From Opitutus sp. GAS368 (GTDB taxonomy: Bacteria; Verrucomicrobiota; Verrucomicrobiia; Opitutales; Opitutaceae), in contig CAMATV010000010.1 of assembly GCA_945861235.1 (NCBI GenBank), forward strand, positions 1 through 22,025: a DNA stretch of 22,025 nt, read 5' to 3'. Under the pieces are notes generated by a model that saw nothing but the letters and a program-made list of their open reading frames with translations, did no database searches and was not told the origin of the DNA. Position numbers and translations under genes: made by a program. This document shows, in pieces, positions 7,813-15,326 of this stretch (position 1 is the stretch's first letter; each line of letters starts with the position of its first letter).

Positions 7813-8085
7813 ATGACTTCATCCGCTCAAGAGCCTTCGACCTCTCACGAGTTCGTCAAACAATCCAGCCTCTACCAGGAATTCCTGGCCGAGCGGGAAG
7901 AAATCCTGAAGCACAAATGGCTCGAGTCGGAACGACTGGGCTACGATGTCGGTTTTGAGCGCGCGCTGCTCGACTGGATTCGCAAGCACCGGGAGTGCTG
8001 GCGGGCCGCGCGTCGACAGCAGAGTGGAGTCCCCGGGACGGCGACCCCGTTCGCGACGTCCATCGGCGACAAGCGAACAACCTGA
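7813..8085 (+). CDS. Small cytoplasmic protein of unknown function
   Basis: The 90-residue protein starts at the ATG at 7813. Its core (about residues 12-65) is charged and probably helical: SLYQEFLAEREEILKHKWLESERLGYDVGFERALLDWIRKHRECWRAARR, given here only as HKWLESERLGYDVGFERAL and DWIRKHRECW. This pattern faintly recalls the C-terminal part of DUF4032-type proteins and other small Verrucomicrobia/Planctomycetes proteins, but no function is recognised. The last 20 residues look disordered. There is no signal peptide or membrane segment. It follows mrp by 69 bases on the same strand and is convergent with rpmG. Coding character is supported by the ordered amino-acid pattern rather than by a named family. 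Confidence 0.6.
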   Translation: MTSSAQEPSTSHEFVKQSSLYQEFLAEREEILKHKWLESERLGYDVGFERALLDWIRKHRECWRAARRQQSGVPGTATPFATSIGDKRTT

Positions 8086-8114
8086 CCAATTCGCTGGGTG
8101 CGGCCCAGCGGGCA

Positions 8115-8142
8115 AGAAAAAGCCGGGCTGGTGGGCCCGGCT
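8115..8142 (-). terminator. Rho-independent terminator after rpmG
   Basis: AGCCGGGC (8121-8128) and GCCCGGCT (8135-8142) form an 8-bp GC-rich stem with a 6-base loop. On the minus strand it is followed by TTTTTC (8120-8115). It lies 37 bases beyond the rpmG stop at 8180 and would end the minus-strand transcript. It also sits 30 bases downstream of the convergent small gene. Confidence 0.85.
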
Positions 8143-8179
8143 CGGAAAAGATGGCTACGCGCAAGGGCGTGGCGGGAAA

Positions 8180-8344
8180 TTACTTGATCTCTTTATGGAG
8201 AGTGTGGCGCTTGAGATGAGGATTGTATTTCTTCTTCTCGATGCGCTCGGTCACGGTCTTCTTGTTACGGAACGTGAGATAACGGGAGACGGGCTTACCC
8301 TCTTTTTTGGCTTCTGTGCACTCTAGCGTGACGAGTTCTTGCAT
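8180..8344 (-). CDS. rpmG: 50S ribosomal protein L33
   Basis: The 54-residue protein (MQELVTLECTEAKKEGKPV...) matches L33 throughout, with the RYLTFRNKKTVTERIEKKKYNPHLKRHTLHKEIK signature in its second half, given here as RNKKTVTERIEKKKYNPHLK. The zinc-binding form of L33 has two CxxC pairs. Here only one cysteine remains (CTEA) and the second pair is replaced by YNPH, so this is a zinc-free variant that appears derived from the zinc form. The ATG at 8344 gives the family's usual length. The gene follows the cyclase fusion gene by 87 bases on the same strand and is closed by a terminator. There is no Shine-Dalgarno sequence; the leader reads CATTTATAACC before the ATG. Confidence 0.95.
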   Translation of the reverse strand: MQELVTLECTEAKKEGKPVSRYLTFRNKKTVTERIEKKKYNPHLKRHTLHKEIK

Positions 8345-8431
8345 GGTTATAAATGGTTGGAAGGTGAGGAGGAAAGGGCGCGCCCGAGCAGGTGCAACTC
8401 CAAAGTGCCACCTTTTCCCGCAAACCACGCG

Positions 8432-9775
8432 TCACCGGCGTTTTTCCGTCAAAGGCAGCATCACCCCACGCCGGAAGAGCGTCACCTGGCTCGTGCTCGA
8501 AGAGACGACGATGGAAATGCAATTGGACGCCACGCTGATCGCCGCCGCCGCCGCATGGCGACTGCCCAATCCACTCGGCAACGAATAGTCGCTGTCGGTG
8601 GCCTGGATGAGACTGCCGGCCGACTCCACCACCCCGTCACCTCGAATAATAAACGCGCCGTCGATCGAGGAAAACTCCTTCACCGTCTCGTCCATGAAAG
8701 GGTTCAGAATATTGCGCTCTTCTTCCTTGTAGCCGAAAAACGGATTGAGCACGAGGGGCTTGATGAAGGAGGCGACCTTTTCGTTGTCCCCGACGACGAA
8801 GAGACAGCCGACCGGTCGACCCTCCCGGCCCTCGACGGCGAGTTCGGTCGCGACCGCGATCACCCGCTCGAGCACTTCCGGTTTTACATCCTCCGGCAGG
8901 AGGTCGGAGGTCTGACCGGCGAGCAGGGTCTGAAATTCCCGTTCAATATCGACGACGACCAGCGTGTCGAACTGGTTGCTCCCAGTCATGCCATCGAGGC
9001 AGCAGATCCGGTCGGTAAACGAAATCACGCCGCGGGTGAGGGCCACCAGAATCGCGCTGCGCAACTGCGCCATGCGTTGATTCGAAAACGAGCGCACCTG
9101 AATCGTCTCGGCAAATGCACGTTCGTCCTCTCCAGGCTCGATCGGGTTACGCGTGACGAGGATTGTTTTTAGCTTGGACTCGATCGCCCCGCGCTCGATC
9201 CCACCCACAAAGGTATCCCCGAAAACCATAATCGCCCCGCAATCAGCCCCCCTCGCGACGCGTTCGGCCTCGCGGAACATCAGCCGATTCACCCGGTTCT
9301 GCTGGGCCTGAACGGACCGGATACCGCCGAAACCACCCACCAATTGCTCATGCAACGCATCCAAATCGGATGAGGCCACCAAGCGATCGACCAATTCCTT
9401 TTCCTTCACCTGCCGCGCGATCGAAGCGAGCACCTGGAGGTAGTCGCGCGCCTTTTCACCGGCGATCAGCATCACAATCAAATGCACGCGCTCATCCGCC
9501 AAGGCACCGTCGTGGCGGATACCGACCCGACTGCGCCCAATCGCGAGAATATAGCGGCGGCTCATCTTCACCCGCACGTGGGGGAGCGCCACCCCGAGCC
9601 CAAGATACGTCGTCATCGTGCTCTCACGGGCCAACAGGCCTTTGAGCAACGCCTCCGGCTTCAGGTCTGAAAAACTTCCGACGCAAACGGCGAGCAACTC
9701 CTGGAGTGCCCCTTCGAGGTCGTGACTGCGCAGATCGATGATCCGGCTCCGCGCGATGATTTTGTCGAGCCGCAT
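8432..9775 (-). CDS. PTS EIIA domain fused to a diadenylate cyclase (c-di-AMP synthase) domain
   Basis: This 447-residue protein has three parts. Residues 1-145 form a PTS EIIA domain of the fructose/PtsN type; LARESTMTTYLGLGVALPH contains the phospho-acceptor His66 (codon 9578-9580). Residues about 160-300 form an alpha/beta domain (REAERVARGADCGAIMVFGDT) that resembles the pyruvate-kinase-C-like domain of archaeal DacZ. Residues about 310-440 form a DisA_N diadenylate cyclase domain with the DGA motif at 372-374 (SIDGAFIIRGDG) and GLGSRHAAAAAIS at 402-414. The second Arg of the RHR motif is Ala, as I recall also for DacZ-type enzymes. The predicted activity is synthesis of c-di-AMP from two ATP, with input from PTS phosphorylation. 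There is no membrane segment. It follows nuoA by 48 bases. The fold assignments are strong; activity and control are inferred. Confidence 0.88.
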   Translation of the reverse strand: MRLDKIIARSRIIDLRSHDLEGALQELLAVCVGSFSDLKPEALLKGLLARESTMTTYLGLGVALPHVRVKMSRRYILAIGRSRVGIRHDGALADERVHLIVMLIAGEKARDYLQVLASIARQVKEKELVDRLVASSDLDALHEQLVGGFGGIRSVQAQQNRVNRLMFREAERVARGADCGAIMVFGDTFVGGIERGAIESKLKTILVTRNPIEPGEDERAFAETIQVRSFSNQRMAQLRSAILVALTRGVISFTDRICCLDGMTGSNQFDTLVVVDIEREFQTLLAGQTSDLLPEDVKPEVLERVIAVATELAVEGREGRPVGCLFVVGDNEKVASFIKPLVLNPFFGYKEEERNILNPFMDETVKEFSSIDGAFIIRGDGVVESAGSLIQATDSDYSLPSGLGSRHAAAAAISVASNCISIVVSSSTSQVTLFRRGVMLPLTEKRR

Positions 9776-9823
9776 GGCGAGCTTGGTCCTAGATGTTCGC
9801 GGCGCTCAAGCAGACGCGGCGCG

Positions 9824-10198
9824 TCACTTCTCCCAGTCGAGCGCACCCTTCTTGATTTCGTAAACGAGCCCCAAGACCAGCACGCCGATAAAAAACAAAA
9901 TCGGGCCGAGAATCGCGATCTGATTGGCGAGGAACTCCCGATAAATAAATGTCCACGGCACCAGAATCACGATTTCCAAATCGAACAGCATGAAGAGGAG
10001 CGCGGTGACGTAAAATTTCACCGAGAACCGCGAGTGCACGATGCCCCCATCCGAGATGCCGCACTCGTAGGCCGAGTCCTTGATCTTTGTGGGCTTGGCC
10101 CGTTGGCCAAAAAAATGGCTCGCGCCGATAATAAACGCGGTGATGCCCCCCGCGAGCAGGGCCTGAATCAGAAACGGAAGATAGGCAGCGGAGGTCAT
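9824..10198 (-). CDS. nuoA: NADH-quinone oxidoreductase subunit A, isolated from other nuo genes
   Basis: The 124-residue protein is a typical NuoA with three membrane helices (about residues 9-28, 63-83 and 92-113). The conserved loop between helices one and two reads YECGISDGGIVHSRFSVKFYVTALLFMLFDLEIVILVPW, shown in part as YECGI, the conserved Cys loop of the Q-module interface, and FDLEIV with its conserved acidic residues. It is a core membrane subunit of complex I. In nearly all genomes nuoA is followed by nuoB; here the next gene is the EIIA/cyclase fusion, and the upstream gene is an exported DUF362-like protein. So the complex I genes are split, or this is an extra copy. No Shine-Dalgarno sequence is seen. 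Confidence 0.94.
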   Translation of the reverse strand: MTSAAYLPFLIQALLAGGITAFIIGASHFFGQRAKPTKIKDSAYECGISDGGIVHSRFSVKFYVTALLFMLFDLEIVILVPWTFIYREFLANQIAILGPILFFIGVLVLGLVYEIKKGALDWEK

Positions 10199-10288
10199 AT
10201 CAGTTAGCGAGCTTGAATGGGGCGCAGCGTCTGCCGCGTCGCAAGCGGGAATTTCTCCAGCAGCGATTTCTCCGCGCCCATCCGCGCT

Positions 10289-11332
10289 TCAGTCCACCGG
10301 CACAATCTTCACCAACTTCGTTTTCGTCGAGCCGACGCCGAGCGATTCGGCGAACTCCAAGGTCCGAATTTCGTCGGAGATATCCACGAACCCGCCCTTC
10401 TTGCGGAGGGAATTCATCCGCTCGCGCACGAGCGCATCGAGCATGACCGGGTCGGTACTCAACCACAGCAACGGCTCCGAGTTGGAATAGAGCGAATTGA
10501 AGAACGGTCCGCCGATGAATTGGTAGTGCTGCAGGCTCGTGAGCGTGAACATCCAGGTCTGCCGCAACTCGGGAATCGCACTCATCTCCGCCACGGCCGC
10601 GGGCGCATTGGCCGGCGAGCGGAAAAAACGCGCCGTGTTCGACGCATTCCACAGCGTCGCATTCACGAGCGCACCGTTGACGCCCAGCGTCGGGTGGTCG
10701 GTGTAGACCGGCAGATTGATCCAAAAATCGGCATCAAGAAACAGGGGAGTCGCGAGGAAACTCTTCCGATCCTCATCTTTGGAGGACGTGTTCGACACGC
10801 CTTCCGTCTGCTTCTCGGCAAAAATCGGATCGAAGCGCTGCGGCAACGGTGAGTCGTAAAACCAAACCGGGTCATAATAACGGCCCGACTCGAGCACGTA
10901 GACCGGGTTCCCATTGAAGGGCGTGGCTCCCGAGACCAGCGAGGGGAGGTAGCCGGTCATGCGGAGCCGCAGAGCATTGAGGCCGACGAGAAAAATATCC
11001 TTGTTGTCGAAACCCCGCCGCACCAGCGCCTCGATCACCGCTTTCACCAGCGGCACGGGCGTCGCCATGCCCGGCCCGGAGTCAGCATAGACCTTCAGCC
11101 CAGCCTTCTTCTTCACTCCGGGGACGAGCTTCTTGCCGTAAACTTTCTCGTAATTGGCGATCAGCAACTCGACCTGCTTGGCGTAGCTAGACTCGTCAAA
11201 CGCCGGGAGCGTCGCCTGCCACACGGGCTCTGGGAGCGGCGCCTTGGCCGCGAGCGAGGGGGCGGCCGCGCGCAGCGTCGGGGAGGCAGCCCAGAAGGCC
11301 GCACAGAAAAACGAGAGAACGGGAAAACGCAT
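10289..11332 (-). CDS. Exported DUF362-like protein
   Basis: The 347-residue protein has a signal peptide (MRFPVLSFFCAAFWAASPTLRAA). The body resembles the DUF362 family: an early GLKVYADSGPGMATPVPLVKAVIEAL segment (partly GMATPVPLVKAVIEAL) and a late PLLWLSTDPVMLDALVRERM segment, where the family has a conserved TDP-V-xD motif. The middle contains DADFWINLPVYTDHPTLGVNGALVNAT, shown as FWINLPVYTDHPTLGVNGAL, again typical. Some family members carry ferredoxin-type Cys clusters; none is present here. The function of the family is unknown; many are exported and linked with redox proteins. It is the first gene of a likely minus-strand unit, 90 bases before nuoA, and divergent from dnaG. Confidence 0.75.
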   Translation of the reverse strand: MRFPVLSFFCAAFWAASPTLRAAAPSLAAKAPLPEPVWQATLPAFDESSYAKQVELLIANYEKVYGKKLVPGVKKKAGLKVYADSGPGMATPVPLVKAVIEALVRRGFDNKDIFLVGLNALRLRMTGYLPSLVSGATPFNGNPVYVLESGRYYDPVWFYDSPLPQRFDPIFAEKQTEGVSNTSSKDEDRKSFLATPLFLDADFWINLPVYTDHPTLGVNGALVNATLWNASNTARFFRSPANAPAAVAEMSAIPELRQTWMFTLTSLQHYQFIGGPFFNSLYSNSEPLLWLSTDPVMLDALVRERMNSLRKKGGFVDISDEIRTLEFAESLGVGSTKTKLVKIVPVD

Positions 11333-11458
11333 GATGGAGTGTGTCGCGTGAGATTGGGCGAAGTTTCCTCGGATGCCGCGAAACTTCGTAAAAGAGGCGC
11401 GAACTTGACAGCCGAGTCGGTGAGTTGAAAGTGCATTCTTTTTGGCTCACTTCGCGTC

Positions 11459-11479
11459 GAGCGCTGGAGGGCAGCGCTC
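11459..11479 (+). repeat. Palindrome in the dnaG leader
   Basis: GAGCGCT (11459-11465) and AGCGCTC (11473-11479) form a perfect 7-bp stem around GGAGGGC, ending 24 bases before the dnaG ATG. No T tract follows, so it is not a terminator. A consensus -35-like TTGACA lies upstream at 11405-11410 but with no good -10 box. It may be an RNA leader structure or another REP-type palindrome (GTCG head at 11457). Confidence 0.5.
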
Positions 11480-11503
11480 CCCTGCTCCACCATTCTCTGC
11501 TCC

Positions 11504-13369
11504 ATGCCCGTCATCAAACCCACCTGCGTCCGCGACCTGAAGCTGCGAGTCAATCTCGCTGACGTCGTTGCGCGCATGGTGACCCTGCGCAAGGCGGGCG
11601 GGGCGCGCCTCAAGGGACTGTGCCCGTTTCACAACGAGAAAACTCCTTCGTTCAATGTCGATCCCGACAAGGGCTACTACCACTGCTTCGGCTGCGGCAA
11701 GAGTGGCGACATCATCTCGTTCGTCCGTGAAACGGAGCAGTTAAATTTCTCCGAAGCCGTGGAGGCGCTCGGCAAACGCTTCGGGATTCCCATCGAATAC
11801 GAAGAAGGCTCCGGCGGCCCGAGCACGGCGGACCGCACGTTGCGGCAAGAGGTCTTCGATCTCCACGACGCTGCCGCGGAACATTACTTCCAAGCCTTCA
11901 AGGCGAAAGACGCGACCGGCGAGGCCATGCGCCACCTGTGGACCGAGCAGCGCCGTTTCACCGCCGAACTGGCCGACGAATTTAAAATTGGCGCCGCCGA
12001 TGCGACCGGTAGCGGGCTCGGTGCAGCGATGATGCGGCGAAAATTCTCCGAGGAGGCGTTGCGACGCTGCGGATTATTTTTCGTCTACGATGACGCCGCC
12101 ATCACGCTCCAATCGCTGCGCCCACGCTTTCGCGGTCGGCTGATGATCCCCATTCGCGACCACCAGGGTCGGGTGTGCGCATTCACTGCGCGCCAAACCG
12201 ATCTCACCCCCGCAGACGACCCCGCCAAGGACGCCAAATACGTCAATTCCCCCGAAACCCCGATTTTCACGAAAGGAAATTTACTCTTTAACCTCGACCG
12301 CGCCCGCACCGCCGTCGGGGAGGGCAAACCTTTCGTCATGGTCGAGGGCCAACTCGATGCCCTCCGCTGCTGGTCCGTCGGGCTCAAAACCGCCATCGCA
12401 CCCCAAGGCACCTCGATCACCGAAGGCCAGCTCGTGTTGATGCGACGCTATCACACTCAAGTGGAATGCTTTTTCGACAGCGACGGTGCCGGGCAGAAAG
12501 CCGCGTTGCGTTTCCTGCCGATGGCACTGAAGGCCGGCCTTGAAATCCGTTTTCTCACGCTGGCCGGCGACAGCAAGATCGATCCCGACCTGCTCTTCCT
12601 CGAGCGCGGTCTCGCTGCGTATGACGAAGTCCGCCGCGGCGCGCAAAGCGCCATGGTCTTTGCCTGCCGCGCCGCCCTGCCCGATCCCCATACGGCGTCC
12701 GCCGAGCTGAAATCACGGGCCGCCCAAACGGTTTTCGAAATCATCGCCAACGCCGAAAGCGCCGTCACCCGCTCCGAATTCGTCAACGAAACAGCTGCCC
12801 ACCTTCGGCTCCCGCTCGCTGCCGCCCACAAGGATTTCCAGACCTTTCTCCAACGCCAAAGCCGGTTGGCCGCCGCGCGTCCGGCTGGCGCGGCACCCAC
12901 CGCCCCTGCTCCGGTCCCTCACGCCGCCCACACCTCCGAGCGCGATCTCCTTTTACTTTGCCTGCACTTCGAAGATATCGGCAAGCCCCTGAGTCACTCC
13001 CTTCCCCACGATTGGATCGACCTGAGCCACCCCGCCGGTGCCCTCCTCAACCGTTTCCTCGGTGAGTTCGAACACGGCCTCTGGCCCGGCAAGGATCACC
13101 TCGAAAACCTACTCGAAACCGACGCCGAGCGCTCGATGGTCGCGAGCTTGCTATTCGCGACACCCGGGTTTGAAGACCCCCTCAAGGTGGCCCAAGAGGG
13201 TCTGCGCCAGTTGCGCGCCAGGGCGCTGGAGCCCCGCCTCCGGCAAATAGAACTTGCCTTGGCCAACCCCCATGCGGAAATAGAATCTGACCCAATTTCA
13301 CTCTTGAAAGAACGTTCCGAACTGCACCGTCTGCTCCGCCAACCGATCACTTTGGCGGCTTCTGCCTGA
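11504..13369 (+). CDS. dnaG: DNA primase
   Basis: The 621-residue protein is a full-length bacterial primase that makes RNA primers at the replication fork. The N-terminal zinc-binding domain has Cys40, His43, Cys61 and Cys64 (CPFHNEKTPSF and HCFGCGKSGD). The RNA polymerase domain follows, with the TOPRIM acidic residues Glu281 (MVEGQLDALR) and Asp325/Asp327 (FFDSDGAGQKAA). GRLMIPIRDHQGRVCAFTAR and KYVNSPETPIFTKGNLLF are the expected basic-core segments. The remaining 250 residues are the helicase-binding region, with an Ala/Pro-rich linker near 463-480. It starts the plus-strand cluster dnaG-rpoD and is divergent from the DUF362-like gene. rpsU, the usual first gene of this cluster in enterobacteria, is absent. 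Confidence 0.96.
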   Translation: MPVIKPTCVRDLKLRVNLADVVARMVTLRKAGGARLKGLCPFHNEKTPSFNVDPDKGYYHCFGCGKSGDIISFVRETEQLNFSEAVEALGKRFGIPIEYEEGSGGPSTADRTLRQEVFDLHDAAAEHYFQAFKAKDATGEAMRHLWTEQRRFTAELADEFKIGAADATGSGLGAAMMRRKFSEEALRRCGLFFVYDDAAITLQSLRPRFRGRLMIPIRDHQGRVCAFTARQTDLTPADDPAKDAKYVNSPETPIFTKGNLLFNLDRARTAVGEGKPFVMVEGQLDALRCWSVGLKTAIAPQGTSITEGQLVLMRRYHTQVECFFDSDGAGQKAALRFLPMALKAGLEIRFLTLAGDSKIDPDLLFLERGLAAYDEVRRGAQSAMVFACRAALPDPHTASAELKSRAAQTVFEIIANAESAVTRSEFVNETAAHLRLPLAAAHKDFQTFLQRQSRLAAARPAGAAPTAPAPVPHAAHTSERDLLLLCLHFEDIGKPLSHSLPHDWIDLSHPAGALLNRFLGEFEHGLWPGKDHLENLLETDAERSMVASLLFATPGFEDPLKVAQEGLRQLRARALEPRLRQIELALANPHAEIESDPISLLKERSELHRLLRQPITLAASA

Positions 13370-13401
13370 CCATTTTTTGTCCGCTTCGTCTTCCCATTCC
13401 T

Positions 13402-15288
13402 ATGCCGCGTAAAGCCAAGTCCGCCTCCGTTGATTCCGACCAGTCCGAAGCCGTCGAGGCTGTCCTCGCTAAAATCCCGCCCTCCACCGGCGCGGGCGCC
13501 GTCCCGGGAGCCGATGCGACACCCGGGGGCATCAACGACAAAATCCGCAACCTCATCCGCCTTTCCAAGGAACAGGGCTACCTCACGTTTGACGACATCA
13601 ACGAGGCGCTGCCCGAATCCGTCGAGAATCAGGAGGAAATCGATAACGTCCTCTCCATTCTCCAAAATCTGGAGATTGAAATTCTTGAGCCCGATCAGGT
13701 CGATGACTACAAGGCTCGTCAGGAAGAAGCCGAAGAAGAGGAGAGTCGCACCTCCCAGAACGACATCCTCGACGATCCCGTCCGGATGTATCTCAAGCAA
13801 ATGGGGCAGGTCCCGCTGCTCACTCGCGAGCAGGAAGTGGAAATCTCCAAACGCATTGAAAACGCCGAACTGAAGGCGCAAACCGCCCTGTTTGAAGCCT
13901 CGGCCGTCGGCTCCTACATCGGCACGCTCGGCGCGAAGCTGCTCAACCGCGAGGAGCGCTTCGACCGCGTCGTCATCGACAAGAAAATCGACTCCCGCGA
14001 AGCCTACTTCAAGGGCCTCCCGAAACTCGTCGAAAACACCCAGAAATCTGAAGTCGGCACCGCCGAAGCTTGGGCCGAATATCTCAAGGCCAAGACCGAG
14101 GCCGAAAAGAAGAAAGTCTTGTCGAAATTCAAGAAACGCGAATCCGTGCTCCGCGCGTTCTTCTCCAAGTTTTTCTTCAAACTCAAGGTCTACGAAGAAT
14201 ACCTCGAACAACTACGCCCCACGATCGAGGAGATCGAAGCGATCAATGCGCAGTTGGATCGCGCCAAGCACCCCAAGACGAAGAAGGACGCCGCGCTCGA
14301 TACGAAGGCCGTCCACGCCCGCCTGAAGCAAATCGAGGCCGTCCAGCGCATCGCACCCGAGGAGATGCTCCGCGTGTTCAACCAAACCTTTGTCCACGTC
14401 CGCGAGGCCCACAAAGCCAAGACCGAGATGGTCGAGGCGAATCTCCGCCTCGTAATCTCGATCGCCAAGAAATACACCAACCGCGGCCTGTCTTTCCTCG
14501 ACCTCATCCAAGAGGGCAACATGGGCCTCATGAAGGCCGTCGAAAAATTCGAGTATCGCCGCGGGTACAAGTTCTCCACCTACGCCACGTGGTGGATCCG
14601 CCAGGCCATCACCCGCTCGATCGCCGATCAGGCCCGCACCATCCGCATCCCGGTCCACATGATCGAGACCTTGAACAAGGTCATGCAGGTGCAAAAACAA
14701 CTCCTGCAGGAATACGGCCACGAACCGACACCCGACGAGGTGGCCGACGAGATGAATTTGCCCGTCGAACGCGTGCAGCAAATCATGAAGATGGCGCAGC
14801 AGCCCATCTCGCTCCAGTCGCCGGTCGGCGACGGCGACGACACCTCGTTCGGCGATTTCATCGAGGACAAGTCCGCGGAAAACCCCTACGACATGACGGC
14901 CTATTCGCTCCTCCGCGAAAAGATCGTCGACGTCCTCGACTCACTCACTGAGCGCGAGCGCCGCGTCCTCTCCCTGCGTTTCGGCCTCGTCGACGGCTAC
15001 AGCCGCACGCTCGAAGAGGTCGGCAAACAATTCAAAGTCACTCGCGAACGCATCCGCCAAATCGAAGCCAAGGCGCTGCGGAAAATGCGTCACCCGACGC
15101 GTATTCGCCAACTCCATGGCTTCTTCGATGCCGAGCAGATCGATAACGCCCAAAATCTGATGAAGATTGCCGCGACGTCACGGCCGGGCGATGCGCCCGC
15201 CGCTCCCAGGATCGCGTCCGCCAGCCCGCTGAGCCTCGGTAGTCTGCCTGGCGGCCTCGGGCTTCCTAAACCCAAGCCCAAGCTCTGA
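13402..15288 (+). CDS. rpoD: Housekeeping RNA polymerase sigma-70 factor with C-terminal extension
   Basis: The 628-residue protein contains region 1.1 (about residues 45-105, IRNLIRLSKEQGYLTFDDIN), region 1.2 (DDPVRMYLKQMGQVPLLTREQE, shown as DPVRMYLKQMG at 125-135), a large lysine-rich non-conserved region (about 160-335), region 2 (344-420, with NLRLVISIAKKY, DLIQEGNMGLMKAVEKFEY and TYATWWIRQAI), region 3 (about 425-490) and region 4 (505-575, with LTERERRVLSLRFGL and the helix-turn-helix TLEEVGKQFKVTRERIRQIE). Primary sigma factors usually end soon after region 4. Here about 52 residues follow, rich in Ala, Pro, Gly and Ser and ending in KPKPKL. The start follows dnaG by 32 bases, so the two genes are probably co-transcribed. 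The leader is pyrimidine-rich, without a Shine-Dalgarno sequence. Confidence 0.97.
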   Translation: MPRKAKSASVDSDQSEAVEAVLAKIPPSTGAGAVPGADATPGGINDKIRNLIRLSKEQGYLTFDDINEALPESVENQEEIDNVLSILQNLEIEILEPDQVDDYKARQEEAEEEESRTSQNDILDDPVRMYLKQMGQVPLLTREQEVEISKRIENAELKAQTALFEASAVGSYIGTLGAKLLNREERFDRVVIDKKIDSREAYFKGLPKLVENTQKSEVGTAEAWAEYLKAKTEAEKKKVLSKFKKRESVLRAFFSKFFFKLKVYEEYLEQLRPTIEEIEAINAQLDRAKHPKTKKDAALDTKAVHARLKQIEAVQRIAPEEMLRVFNQTFVHVREAHKAKTEMVEANLRLVISIAKKYTNRGLSFLDLIQEGNMGLMKAVEKFEYRRGYKFSTYATWWIRQAITRSIADQARTIRIPVHMIETLNKVMQVQKQLLQEYGHEPTPDEVADEMNLPVERVQQIMKMAQQPISLQSPVGDGDDTSFGDFIEDKSAENPYDMTAYSLLREKIVDVLDSLTERERRVLSLRFGLVDGYSRTLEEVGKQFKVTRERIRQIEAKALRKMRHPTRIRQLHGFFDAEQIDNAQNLMKIAATSRPGDAPAAPRIASASPLSLGSLPGGLGLPKPKPKL

Positions 15289-15326
15289 CCCAATCGGAAG
15301 CCGCGACGCCCTCGTCGCCTTGCGTC

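Noticed and set aside
8339..9172. Long plus-strand frame (277 codons) across the cyclase fusion
   Set aside because: It is antisense to a gene with clear domains and its translation has no domain-like pattern.
13096..14211. Long minus-strand frame (371 codons) across the dnaG/rpoD junction
   Set aside because: It overlaps two certain genes; the Phe/Leu/Asp/Gly-rich translation is the usual mirror of a high-GC coding frame.
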